Source of the DNA: Anas platyrhynchos
Lineage: Eukaryota; Chordata; Aves; Anseriformes; Anatidae
Direction of reading: 5' to 3'
Length of the DNA: 64,000 nt
Assembly: GCF_047663525.1 (NCBI RefSeq)
Contig: NC_092590.1
Span: 14,962,001 to 15,026,000, forward strand
Below, in pieces: positions 12,773 through 23,100 of this stretch. The number at the start of each line of letters is the position of its first letter. Within the stretch, counting starts at the first letter, position 1. The notes beneath the pieces are model-generated. The model searched no databases and was not told where the DNA came from. It saw only the letters and a list, made by a program, of their open reading frames with translations. The translations under genes and the position numbers were made by a program.

Positions 12773-13305
12773 TCGCAGAATCATAAGGTTGGAAAAGATC
12801 TCTAAGACCATCAGTTCCAACCATTAACCTCGTACTGCCACGTCTACCACTAAACCATGCTTCTCAGTCCCTCTTTGGACATGCTCCAGCACCTCAATGT
12901 CTTTCTTGCAGTGAGGGGCCCAAAGCTGAACACAGGGTGAGGTGCAACCAAAAGCCAGAGCCAAGTACAGGGGGACAATCACTTCCCTGGGCCTGCTGGC
13001 CACGCTACTTCTGATACAAGCCAACAAGCTGTTGGTCTTCTTGGCCACCCGCCCCCAGTAGCCAGCACACTGCTGTCTGATATTCAGCTGGCTGCTGACC
13101 AACCTCCCCAGGTCCTTTTCCAACAGGCAGCTTTCCAGCACTCTTCCCACAGCGTTACCTGGGGGTGCTTTGCTCCCAGTGCAGGACCCTGCACGTGGCC
13201 TTGTTGAACCTCATGCACTTGGCCTCGGCCCATCCAGCCAGCCTATCCAGATCCCTCTGCAGAGCCTTCCTACATAGCCTCAAGCAGATCGACACTCCCA
13301 CAAAA
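12773..13305 (-). mobile_element. CR1 LINE 3' fragment
   Basis: The plus strand begins AGAATCATAAGGTTGGAAAA, the complement of the CR1 3' end. It continues through reverse complements of CR1 3' coding sequence ([14 protein letters not shown]-like and [12 protein letters not shown]-like reading on the minus strand). The 5' part is missing, so it is a truncated, inactive insertion. From 13306 to about 14100 I see no repeat and no coding exon apart from possible 5' leader of the next gene. Confidence 0.85.
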
Positions 13306-14108
13306 TAAAAGTCCTCTCATCAAGCATGTATAGTTTTCCAGGGAAAGAAAGATTCACCACTGCTTTCGAATGGTATGACCTTATCTGACATCACCACAAC
13401 AAAAGCTACATAATGAACAGTGAAAAAGGTGTGAAGAAGAAAGCAGTCACCAGTCTACCACCAAATTTAACCATTGTGCAACACATTAAAGTCACAAGAC
13501 TTATATCAGGAAGCAATGTGCCCCAGCAAGTTACATATTTTGAGTTTATGTCAATAAATGGAGAAAGATAAGGAATGAAAACTTCTTCTATTTAATGAAG
13601 AATGATATTTGTGTCATCTCTATGCAATATTGACAAGTATGGGAGTCACCAGCTGGGCCTGCCTGTGCCACCACAGCCCCTGAGCACCCCACTGGTGCTG
13701 CGGGCAATGCCACAGCTGCCCCACAGCCCCTGGGAACAGCACGGAAGGATGAGCATGGGTCTGGGGGGCCTGGCAATGCCCCTGCACTGGCACAGCTCCT
13801 CCTCACTGAGCATTTTGGAGCACAGACCCTGCCCACAGGGCTCCGGCTCAGGCCTCAGTGGTGAGGCAGACCCAGACCTGCAGCAGGGGGGTGACCGTAG
13901 GAGCAGCTGGCTGAGAAATTTGGCTCCCCAGGGTCTGCCTCCCTGCCAAGACTTTCCCCTCTTGCTGGGTGCCCCATGACGGCCTTGTGACATCGCAGGG
14001 CCATCGGTGACAGCACTGTGGGGCTGCTGGCACCATCACCCGCTCAGCGTGCAGACAGCGGTGCTGCTGGTGACGGCCAGAGATCACGCCCAGAGCAGGA
14101 GCAGCAAA

Positions 14109-15126
14109 ATGCTCAGCCTGGGGCTCTCCTTGCTCTTCCTGCTCTGCATGGCCTCTCAGCTCCCCAGCAGCCCTGGCTGTTCCAGCCGGCCCTCCTGGGC
14201 CACGGTTATGTGGGACGTGGCTCCCGAGGACCTGGAGCACCAGGGCATTGGCACGGGAAGCCAGTGCTCCTACCTGCCCTACCTTCTGGACCAGCTGTGG
14301 TCCTCCCTGGACATGCTGGATGGAGCTTTTTGGTCCATGGAGGTGCTCTATAGGAGCATCCCAGCCCTGTGCCTGCTTGGTGGGGTTTTCCTTGTAGGGA
14401 TTTGCTTATGGAGGAAAGCCAGGAGATGCCAGAGAGAGGTGAGTATGGGGGTCAGGCAGGTCAGACAGTGCCAGGTTGCTGGGACTGCCAGGCCTTGGAC
14501 TTTGGGTCAGTAATGGGTAGAACAAGGAGTAACAGCCCATGTGGTCATGAAGGACTCAGTAGGACCCTAAGGTGCCCTGGGTCTTCCCTGGACCTCCTCC
14601 CAGCCCTGGGAGGCAGAGATGGGTCTCATCCTCAGAAGAGCAAACAGGGACAGGCTCATGCCTGAGGGATAAAAATACGGGACCTGCCTGAGGCTTTCTT
14701 TGCACATCATGCTGCCTGGAGCAGCCCAGCAGGACCCAAAGTTCTCAAGAAGAAGCCAAGCCCAGCTGTAGATGTCTCTAGCCCTCCAAGGCCCATGTTC
14801 CTTTCATCATGCCCCCTTTGGCCTCTTGTTTCCAGGAGGTGAGCAAGACACCCTCAGCTTCCTCAGGGATGTGCTGCCACTGTGGGTACTCCTACAACAG
14901 CTATGAGGTATTACACCAGATGGAAGGAAACATTGTCCTGATGCAGAAGCACCTAAGAGAGCTGCAAATCTACCACCCAAAAGCTGGTAGGACTCAGAGA
15001 GCCAAAAGGAAGAGGAAGGTGGAAGACATGGAAGAGGACGAGAGCATTTTCTCCACCTGCCTGGAGAGCCACGGCTCCCAAAAAGGCTCTGGGAGGGAAT
15101 CGGAGGGATTTCTCCCCAGTGAATAA
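14109..15126 (+). CDS. Small single-pass membrane protein, two exons (possibly TEX50-like)
   Basis: Exon 1 (14109-14438) and exon 2 (14836-15126) join in phase 0 at AGAGAG/GTGAGT and TTTCCAG/GAG, giving 206 residues. The ATG at 14109 has A at -3 and begins a signal peptide (MLSLGLSLLFLLCMAS). An extracellular part of about 60 residues carries WATVMWDVAPEDL and SQCSYLPYLLDQL. One membrane segment lies at about 82-100 and ends CLWRKARRCQRE, so the tail is cytosolic. The tail has a CCHCG cluster, a helical stretch, a basic run (RAKRKRKVE) and an acidic run. From memory, the W...PE...SQC-LPYLLD-L...LWRK pattern resembles the testis-expressed protein TEX50, which I could not verify. An upstream in-frame ATG at 14007 exists but would bury the signal peptide. 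No clear poly(A) signal was found. Confidence 0.65.
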
Positions 15127-16515
15127 TGTGTGTGAAACAAAACAATGGGGGTTGCGTGTATTGTCTACACCCACCCCTGGCACACATGTCCCCTGGGAAA
15201 GTGGGAGAGGAGAAGGAAAGAGAAAAAGAACACGAGAGGTAATCTGAAGGGGGGAGCCACCACGCACCGCCTCCCAGAAGCAGATCAATGGCCAGCCAGT
15301 GTCTGAGCAATGGCTACTCTGGTTTTCAACATCTACAGGTTTTATTTCTTAGCATTATTTTGTGCTGTGATTCTAACACCGCTCCATGTCTGGGAGAGGC
15401 CACCAAAGCTGCAGCATCACTCAGGGCCTGCCCAGCTGGTTAAGCATGGGGCAGCATTGCCACAGCCGTGGCAGGGTTTTCCCGTGCTGCACCTTAGCCC
15501 AGTGGCAGTATGCTGCAGTGCTCTCCTGGTGGCATTGGCAGAGCCCACCCTGGCTGTGGCAGTGGCACCGGCAGTGGTTTGGGGAGCTGCAGGCCCTGCT
15601 GCTGTCAAGCTGCCTGCTGGGCTGGGTGCAGGATGCCCGAGGGTGCTGCTGACTTCTGTTTGCTTTACCTGATGCATTTACCTGATGCCTTACCTGATGC
15701 ACAGGAGCCTTAGAATAGGCTTGTTTATACCCCACAGGGTAACAGATTCCTTTCTGTCATCCTCCAAGTGTCTTTCTGTGAGCCCCAGGGACCTCTGAGT
15801 GCCCTTCAGCTTGACCCAGGGCCATCTGATTGCCCTTTGGCTCGGCTGAGATGCCTCTGAACTCCCCTCTGTTCCACAAAGAATCTGCAAGTCTCTTTTC
15901 ATGTTCAGCAATGGTATCCAAGTGCCTTTCAGTTCAAAGCAGGTGAATCTAATTGCTTTCCTGTGTGCCCAGGCACCTCTGATTTCCTACCAGGTCAACC
16001 CAGGGATCTTCCCATGTCTATATGTGGCAAGGTTTTGGCCAGTGGCGGGTCCCTTTTCAAGCTGACTATTGTTGGCTCTTATCTAACATGTGGCAGCTTC
16101 TGGTCTCCTCCCACGGAGGCCAGCCATGCAGCCCCACTTGCTACCAAAATTTTGCCACTTACACCCAATGTCTTGTCATGGTTCCCCACAGGAACCACGT
16201 CTTCCTGTTCAATCCAGCTCTTCATAGTACCTTTCCACGTGCATCTTGCCCCCTCCACCAAGAGGACCTGCCTCTTCTGGTACCTGTGGCCCCAGGTGAA
16301 AATATGTTGCCTATGGTGAAGTGGGCAGGAGGAAGCTGAGGGGATGTATGCAGACAGTCATGTGGTCCTTTAATGATTACCTAATGACCTTGAGGGGTGG
16401 AGGGATGTGAGGGGAGTAGGGCCTCCTGGGTGCCAGGTTCCCCCCCCGCACATCGGACCTTGCTCTTTGCCCTGTCCCTCCTCCTGGCCCCTTGCCTTTT
16501 GGGCCCAGCTTGGGT
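15127..16515. other. Intergenic spacer, nothing recognised
   Basis: No supported gene is visible. A plus-strand open stretch at 15310-15672 has no splice context or family resemblance. Near 15665-15702 the motif TTACCTGATGC occurs three times in close succession, a trivial local repeat. Confidence 0.5.
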
Positions 16516-16518
16516 GAG

Positions 16519-16526
16519 TATAAAAG
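16519..16526 (+). promoter_or_regulatory. TATA box of the RNase gene
   Basis: TATAAAAG stands about 70 bases before a consensus splice donor (CACACAG/GTGAGG at 16593/16594). This fits a short non-coding first exon of roughly 16550-16593, spliced to the acceptor at 17030 just before the RNase start codon. That two-exon plan with all coding sequence in exon 2 is typical of RNase A genes. Confidence 0.7.
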
Positions 16527-16599
16527 AGGCACGGGGGGGTGGGAGGGACCAGGAGACCCTGACGCCTGAAGGGGAACTGAGGTGCTCACACAGGTGAGG

Positions 16600-16985
16600 G
16601 ATACATATGGGACCAAGTTTCTGCGGGAGGGAACTGCAAGGAACCCAAGCATCCAGTGGGAGAGCAGGAGTATGGCAGGGATCCAGGTGTCCGAGCACGG
16701 GGGCAATTGATAGGGGATCCATATGTCCAGGGGGGCGTTCCATAGGAGACCCAGACACTTGTGGGGTGCAGGACTGTAGGGGACCTAGTGCTGGTGGGGT
16801 GTTCTGTAAGGGACCCAGGGGTCTGGATGGGATCTACAGATGACCCAGGTGTCCAGGGGACTTCTGTAGTGGACCCAGGAGTCTGAGGGGCACTTCCTCA
16901 TGCATTTGGAGGGGATCTATAAGGGACCTGGCTGTCTGGGAGTGAAATCCGCAAGGGACTCAGGTGGCCAGGGTGGGTTTTTCAT
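16600..16985 (+). repeat. Degenerate minisatellite in the RNase 5' intron
   Basis: A unit of about 40-45 bases recurs eight to nine times with drift. Its core reads GGGACCCAGGTGTCCAGGGG, followed by a spacer with TTCTGTA or TTCCATA. It fills nearly the whole intron between the non-coding exon and the coding exon of the RNase gene. The units are G-rich on the coding strand. Confidence 0.8.
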
Positions 16986-17036
16986 TCAGGGCTCCTGCAG
17001 TCCCAATGGCCCTGACCCTACTTACCACAGGTACTC

Positions 17037-17462
17037 ATGGCAAGCTGGACGTTATGCGTGGTGCTGCTGCTGGCATCAGTGGCAGGGTCGGTGGGTGAGA
17101 CCCGCTATGAGAAGTTCCTGCGGCAGCACGTGGACCATCCCCGGACACTCGGGCTCACGGGGCACCGCTACTGCCAGGTCATGCTGGCACGACGGCAAGT
17201 GACGGCCTCAGGGCGGCCTTGCAAGCCCTCCAACACCTTCGTGCACGCCCCGGCTGAGGACCTGGTAGCCACCTGCAAGAACCCTGCCGATGCTATGGGG
17301 ATCCACAGCACCTCAATGCCCATGGGCATCACAGCCTGCCGCCTGCGGGGTGGGGACACCCGGCCCCCTTGCAACTACCGGGCCCGGCAGCTCCAGCACC
17401 ACGTGCGTGTTGCCTGCCTGGATGGGTTGCCCGTGCACCTTGCTGGCACCTATGGGGCCTGA
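17037..17462 (+). CDS. RNase A superfamily ribonuclease, 3-disulphide angiogenin/leukocyte type
   Basis: This is a complete 141-residue secreted RNase encoded in one exon; a 3' splice acceptor ends at 17030, six bases before the ATG. Residues 1-20 form a signal peptide, cleaved before ETRYEKF. The catalytic triad is intact: H31 (FLRQHVDH), K63 in the CKPSNTF signature, and H134 (LPVHLAGT). The mature protein has six cysteines (46, 62, 80, 101, 112, 127), so three disulphides as in angiogenins and chicken RSFR/leukocyte RNases, and not four as in pancreatic RNase. Such proteins cleave RNA at pyrimidines and many are antimicrobial or angiogenic. Chicken RSFR matches in length, FLR-HVD, NTFVH and GLPVHL. 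The basic mature chain fits host defence, which is an inference. Confidence 0.95.
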   Translation: MASWTLCVVLLLASVAGSVGETRYEKFLRQHVDHPRTLGLTGHRYCQVMLARRQVTASGRPCKPSNTFVHAPAEDLVATCKNPADAMGIHSTSMPMGITACRLRGGDTRPPCNYRARQLQHHVRVACLDGLPVHLAGTYGA

Positions 17463-17523
17463 TGTGTGGGGAGGTGGATTCCCCCTTGCTTCTGGCAGGG
17501 GCTGTTTTAAGGGCTGTTTTTAC

Positions 17524-17529
17524 AATAAA
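17524..17529 (+). terminator. Poly(A) signal of the RNase gene
   Basis: AATAAA lies 62 bases after the RNase stop codon, implying a very short 3' UTR ending near 17545. Confidence 0.85.
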
Positions 17530-17549
17530 GGTGGTGTCACAGGCCTGGG

Positions 17550-19389
17550 CTCCAGCATCAGCTTGTGGGGGGACCCTGGGACCCTACTCCCCTCTGGGTA
17601 CCCTTTGGGTACCTCTAACCCCATCCAGGGTGGTTATGGCCACCCTAGGTGCCCCCATAAACCCTTGTATTCTCCCAACCTCCTGGATGCACCCTCTAGG
17701 TGTCTCTCACCCCTACGGTACCCTATAGACTGCCCACCATGTTCTCTGCCCCCTACCAGGTGCTTCACAACTTCCCATGAAAGGGGCTGGAAAGCAGCCC
17801 TATACCTTTATTCCCCACCACTCATTGCTGTGCATGGCCCCCAGAGCTGCATACCTTTTGTCTCGAGATCTCTGTGGTCAGTTTGAGGGGAACCAGAACA
17901 GAGTTTAGTATCCAATGGGATCAGTCTCTTCGTACAAGTGACGTGGCTGAGCTCAAGAGCTGCAAGACTCGGTCTGTGGAAATTTCACTTAATTTAATAA
18001 TTTATTTCCATAAGCTTTTCATTACTGGTTTGGGTATTGAGAAACAAAGAAGACATAAAACAATTACACTAGCACTTACGGTAATGTCTTCCCAATGCTC
18101 AACTTCGGGCCAACACCTCTCCTCCCTCCTTGCTACTCTCTACTTCTTTGGTTTTTGCTGTGTATTACCCTCCCTCCCTTCTTTCTGAGGGATGGCGGGC
18201 AATTCAGAAGGCTGGAATTGGGGCATACGGGTTTATTTTCTGATTCTCTTTGCTTCTTCTTGCTTCTTTGCTCTAACACAGCTTTCTCAGTGTCCTGCAG
18301 TCTCTTTGGGGGCAATTCCTGTTCTGGTGTAGGTTGCACCTGGCCTGTAATCCCTTTGTGTTCATACCTGTTCTGACATTGTTTACTCCAAGGGCAGCAG
18401 AGCCTTTGAGTAAATATGTGCTCAGACATGGGTCACCCATGGGCTGCAGTTCCCTTGGAGCTGTATCTCCTTTGGTAGAGCTTCCTCCATTGGCCAAGTC
18501 CTGGTTTCAAGCCCTAGTTTCAGCTGGAGCCTGTGCCATGAATATCAGAAGAGGACTTGGTGAGTCGGGCACCTAGAGCTGGGGGCAGACAGGCCTCCTG
18601 CTCCTGCTGCCCAGGGCCACCTTGGTTCCCTTTTCCCTGGCTTGGTGGAGAAGTTGGATGAAGTTGGCCTGGAAAATTGGCACCTCCAGCATCTCTTCTG
18701 TCCAGGGGCTTGCTTGGCTAGGGTGGAGCCGGCTATCCTTCCCTCCTCATCCCTCTTGTCCCAGCGCCATCTCCATGGGCTTCAGGGCAGGCTGCAGCAG
18801 TTTGTCTCCATAGCTGGAGCAGAGAAAGGAGAGTGATAGAGGGTCTCTCTACCTCTACAAGCTCTGACTTCAAGCAAAATTGCTGGTGCCTGGCCTCTGG
18901 AGCACAGGGTGAGTCCACCATCATGGCAAACCCCTGCTTTATGGGTTAGCAACTATCACTGATTAATGGGGCTGAAAACAAGATAGCTGCAACCACCCAT
19001 CCAAAGACATCAGCATTGGGAAGGGGAGCACGAAAGAGGGGGACACAAGTACTAGAGCCACCCAGGACCCTCCCTGCAAGGAGTCTCCAAATAAATCCAC
19101 TGGCTCTAACTGTTTTACTCTAGAGAGTGTGGTGGGAGATGACCAATGCAGCTCTGGGACTGGGAGTAGGGAACCTGAGTAGCTAAAACACCAGGTGGTG
19201 GAGTCTTAAAAGAGCTTTGAGAGACCTCAACACTTGAACCTCAAAAGAGAAGAGAGAAGAGGCTGGGACATATGTTGAGTCCCTTACAGGTCTCTCTGGG
19301 TTTGCTGGGAGAGGCACTGGAGGTGGGCTGCCTGTGAGGCCAGTGCCCTTACTTAATGGGGCACTTCTCTGCAGTCCTGAGACCTTGGG

Positions 19390-19428
<39 letters not shown>

Positions 19429-20418
19429 TAAACCCAATTCCTCTTTGGCAGGGTTGGTTGTTTTCCCTTTGCCAATAAGAGGCCTGACTTAGTAAAAAGG
19501 AACTGAGGAGAAGAGACTTTGTGTGGGCCCTATGAAGCACCAGAGGCTCTGTAACCCCAGATTTGCAGCTGTAAATAGCCCGGTCTCGTGTAATTTCAGT
19601 TCAGCCTCCTCTGTGTACTGTGATAGATTTATGTATTGATTTTGCTTTCATGGCCAGAATGGGCCTCCGGGCCACCTCTACTAGATGCTATTTTACATGT
19701 CAAAAGTGTATTGAGGAACATGTTCAGCCTAACACATCCACTGAATATCCTACCAAAGCACAGAGCCACTGTACTAGCACTCTGGGAAGTATAGAACTGC
19801 AAAATATTTGCAAAAGTGAAAGTAAGCAGACTGTAGATGCTGAGCCAACAGGCTTTATAAAGGTACAGGGCTGTCTGTGCTTCAGAAGTTACTCAGGGAC
19901 TCAAAGCTGCTGAGATGTTTGCAGTCACAGCTGTACATTAAAACAGTGTATAAGAGCACTGAGGCAGCCTTTTAAATGCTTCCCGCTGGCTACTCTCAAA
20001 TTCAATTTGCACACAAACACATTTTTGCTATCGCCACCGGGAGGAAGAAATGGCAAGCCTTGCAAAGCCAGCATTAGCAGCACCACTATGCATAGACTTT
20101 GGCCTAGCACCTGGTCGAGGTCCAAAAGTTGAGACAACATGAACGTGACTGACAGTTTGCTTTGCACTGGAGGACACCAAACTTCAGCCACAGGCCAGCA
20201 AGAGCATTTACTCAGGGTTCATCAGGCAGGTCTTTCTCAATCATTTCAGATAAATCCACCTGTCCCAACCGGACTTTCGCTTCACGAAAGGTAGAAAAAT
20301 TACTGTGACTGCACGAGCCTTTTCAGAGCATATGCACAGCAGTTTAAAAGTGCCGACACGGAAAATGGGCCAAAAAAATGCCACTTGAGGGCAGCACTGC
20401 TCCATCAAATAGTACTGC
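17550..20418. other. Intergenic stretch with a long poly(T) tract
   Basis: No gene is supported here. It holds a 37-base T run at 19391-19427. Bases 18100-18850 are pyrimidine-rich and look like an old, unidentified repeat, but I could not match them to a family. The last few hundred bases probably include 3' UTR of the minus-strand gene that ends at 20419. Confidence 0.5.
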
Positions 20419-21780
20419 TCAGAACTCGAACTGCTTCTTTAGGAAATGACCCCAGGCATCTCCTTTGGCAATTTTATACTCAGAATATATCCATCCAGTT
20501 TTAAGCAAAGCTTTCAAGGATCCATCTTCCTTGAAGCTGAAGAAACTGTGCGAGGGTTTACATCTTGACTGAAAAGGGGTTCCACGTGGGTAGGGAGTGC
20601 CAGTGTACCCCTCAGGCACTCCAAGCACTTGGTACCTCAGAATAAATGCCTGCACATCTTCAAGAAGAGTTACAGAAGTACTGCTGAACAGAGCACACAG
20701 CAAGGTGAGAGGAGCCTCAGAGAGGAAACTACAAGACGTGTGTTGCAGAATTAAAGTGCATGATGATATTGTAGGACTTACCATCGAACACAGAAGACCT
20801 GAACTCTGGGAGAAAACAGATTTGAGGCAACATCTTGCCTAATGCATAACAGATGAGCCTGCAGATTCTTCCAGTTTACTGGCAAAGACTAAATGACTGC
20901 AAAATTAGCTGATGACTTTCTTTCTTCCCTCTCTCCCGCAAAATCTTGTTGATCTAACAGTAATATGAAAGATACTTTAGCAGCTTACTGATTAAAAGAT
21001 ACTGCATATTTTCAGTATTATTTTTCACTGGTTTCTTTTAAATACCTTGCAGCCATCTGGAACCACAGCACGGTTAGTTACACACTACCCTGCTCAACAT
21101 CAGCAGCAAGACTGACTTATTTATAGAAGGCACCACTGTGCTTATCACATTCCCAGAAAACAAAAGCAGTGGAGCCATCCCTATACTGAACAGGAGCAGA
21201 GAGAAAGATCTTACACGAGCTGTCCGACTTATTTAGAGCCTGATGCAATGACTGACACTGTGGGTTGTGGTTAGTTTGCAAGTAAACTGAATATACTTAC
21301 AATCTTGCTAAAGTTTCTGTGTGCATGCAGCAAGCAGATTGCATGCCTGTGCTGTTCCATGAGCTACTCTGACTGAAAGAAAAAGAGGTATCAAGGGGGG
21401 TTGGTTCAGTTTGGTTGTTGTAGTTCTGTTTTGGTAACGCCTCCTGCAGATGTCAATGAAAATGAGTACAGAGCATCCATTAGTATATATTGATGTGTGC
21501 ACAAGCAAAAGTTTTCTTGGAACCACTCGTTCTAACACACACACACAAAAGAGAAAAAAAGAAAAAAAAAAAAGAAAAAGAAAAAAGATAGGCTTCTCTA
21601 GCAGTCCACACAGCATTGCTTGTGTACCCAGTGGTTTCAGGTGGAAACAGCAGCACTCACAAAAATTGTGCAGCAAGGAACTGGACTAACAGAACCTGAA
21701 TTCTGCAGCGTACCTCATCAAGGTCACTTTTGTTGTAGAGTATAATAGTCATTTGCTTTCCAGACCTTAGATCCTCAAGT
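20419..21780 (-). CDS. Unrecognised gene, last four exons
   Basis: Four minus-strand exons fit together in phase: 21780-21714, 21368-21301, 20805-20782 and 20683-20419. Donors are GATGAG/GTACGC, AGATT/GTAAGT and CGATG/GTAAGT; acceptors follow pyrimidine tracts (TTTCTTTCAGTCAG, TTTTCTCCCAG, CTCTGTTCAG). The product tail is about 141 residues. Readable parts are LEDLRSGKQMTIILYNKSDL, SSSWNSTGMQSACC, VTLLEDVQAFILRYQVLGVP, and the end GDAWGHFLKKQFEF before a TGA stop. The last exon is a continuous reading frame with ordinary codon use for its GC level. There is no membrane segment. Upstream exons, if any, were not identified. I do not recognise the family, so no function is offered. It could be a pseudogene or a lineage-specific gene; the four consistent phases argue for a real gene. 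Confidence 0.5.
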
Positions 21781-23010
21781 CTGCAATTTGTTGTGAAACG
21801 GGACAGAGTATGTGTTTAACTTGGAAAGCTTTCACAACAAGAAATGGTCAAAAGACTATGCCACTGTGCAAATCTAAAGAAATTGCTAAGCATGCAAGCA
21901 TACTGCATAGCATAAATATGATTCATCCTGTGAACCTGCTGCCAAGATTGAACACCCCAGTGCTGCTCTATGGAAAGTCCTTCCACTTGCCTCTTCCACA
22001 GCCAAGGCTGGGTACCAGCTTTCTCAGAGATGGTCCTGAACCACTATTTCACGAAGACCCTCAGGGTCCTTCTCCTTGCACCAAATATCCCTAGAGTCAT
22101 TGCCTCCACTTTGTGTCTCCCTTTCCTGAGCAGCTGTGGTTTTTTTTGTTGTTTGTTTTTTTGTTTTGTTTTGTTTTGTTTTTGGTTTTTGTTATTGTTG
22201 TTTTCTCTTTTCTATTCAAGTACACCAGACAACACAGTAGACCCAAAGGAAAATGTTTTCAAGGCAAAAATTAATCACAATTTCAGACAGTCCAATTATA
22301 CAGTACAGTCTGGAAACAACATATTCACAGTGTGTCTCAGCCTCCTTTTATGCAGAAGACAACCACCACCAAACCCTTCCTTAGCAGCTGGGACTCTGGA
22401 TAAACCCACTTCATTAACAGTCACATCAAGCTGAGTGCAAGGGCCAGGCTATTTGTTCGGTGGTGCAGGTCATTCAAAAAGATGGGTTTTACCCAGGCTC
22501 AGACCAGACTCTTGAATCTTCTCTGATTTCCCTAACTTCAGACTACATCTCTATTGACCAGATGTCCCTGTACACCTAGAGCCAGGCAACAGGAGTCACC
22601 AGCCAGAGGGACCTAGCTCAAAGCTACATCACCATGGGGCAGAGAGATTTCTCAGACCTCTCTGACTGGGGTCATGGCTACAATAAGAGACTTCGTCACT
22701 ATCCTTAAACTTCTGGGGTTCAGCCCTTCTTCCAGGAAGACAAAAATGTCTTTACCACAAGCAACCATGGGCCATTTACAGGCAGCAGACAGCAAATCTG
22801 TAATGGCAACAAGTAGCAAAAAGCCAGTAAGGGACCAGTCCCTGCAAACAAAGAGTTTTTGCATTTTTCTGTTTTAATAAAGCCTTGCATTTATTTTTTA
22901 ATTCCCTTCTTATTTAGGCACTTTCATGTTCTGCTTATCACAGCCAAATGTGAAGTCCCAAGGTTTCTAGTTGATTCTGCCTTTTAACACTGCAGGGAGA
23001 CAGAAACTAT
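21781..23010. other. Non-coding stretch, (GTTTT)n simple repeat
   Basis: A GTTTT-rich simple repeat lies at about 22139-22190. No exon of the unrecognised minus-strand gene and no other gene could be supported here. Confidence 0.5.
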
Positions 23011-23019
23011 CGTCTTGTT

Positions 23020-23100
23020 TTGTGGGTGGGAAAGTCCAGGCTGCCCAAGGTCACAGAGAAACACGGAGACAGGAGCTCAGTCCAAACTTCCTAAACCTTA
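23020..23100 (+). repeat. MIR-like ancient SINE relic
   Basis: The sequence GGGAAAGTCCAGGCTGCCCA followed by AGGTCACAGAGAAAC matches the MIR/CORE-SINE core (around CTTGCCCAAGGTCACACAGC) in position and spacing, and is followed by GGAGCTCAGTCC, like the MIR right half. Such relics are very old in amniotes. The match is from memory and is short. Confidence 0.4.

Noticed and set aside
15493-15512. Similarity to the 5' end of U4 snRNA (GCCCAGTGGCAGTAT)
   Set aside because: Only about 15 bases match; the following bases do not continue as U4 and there is no Sm site or promoter.
18100-18850. Pyrimidine-rich region resembling an old long terminal repeat or other interspersed repeat
   Set aside because: No terminal repeats, primer site or coding remnant could be seen, so no element is called.
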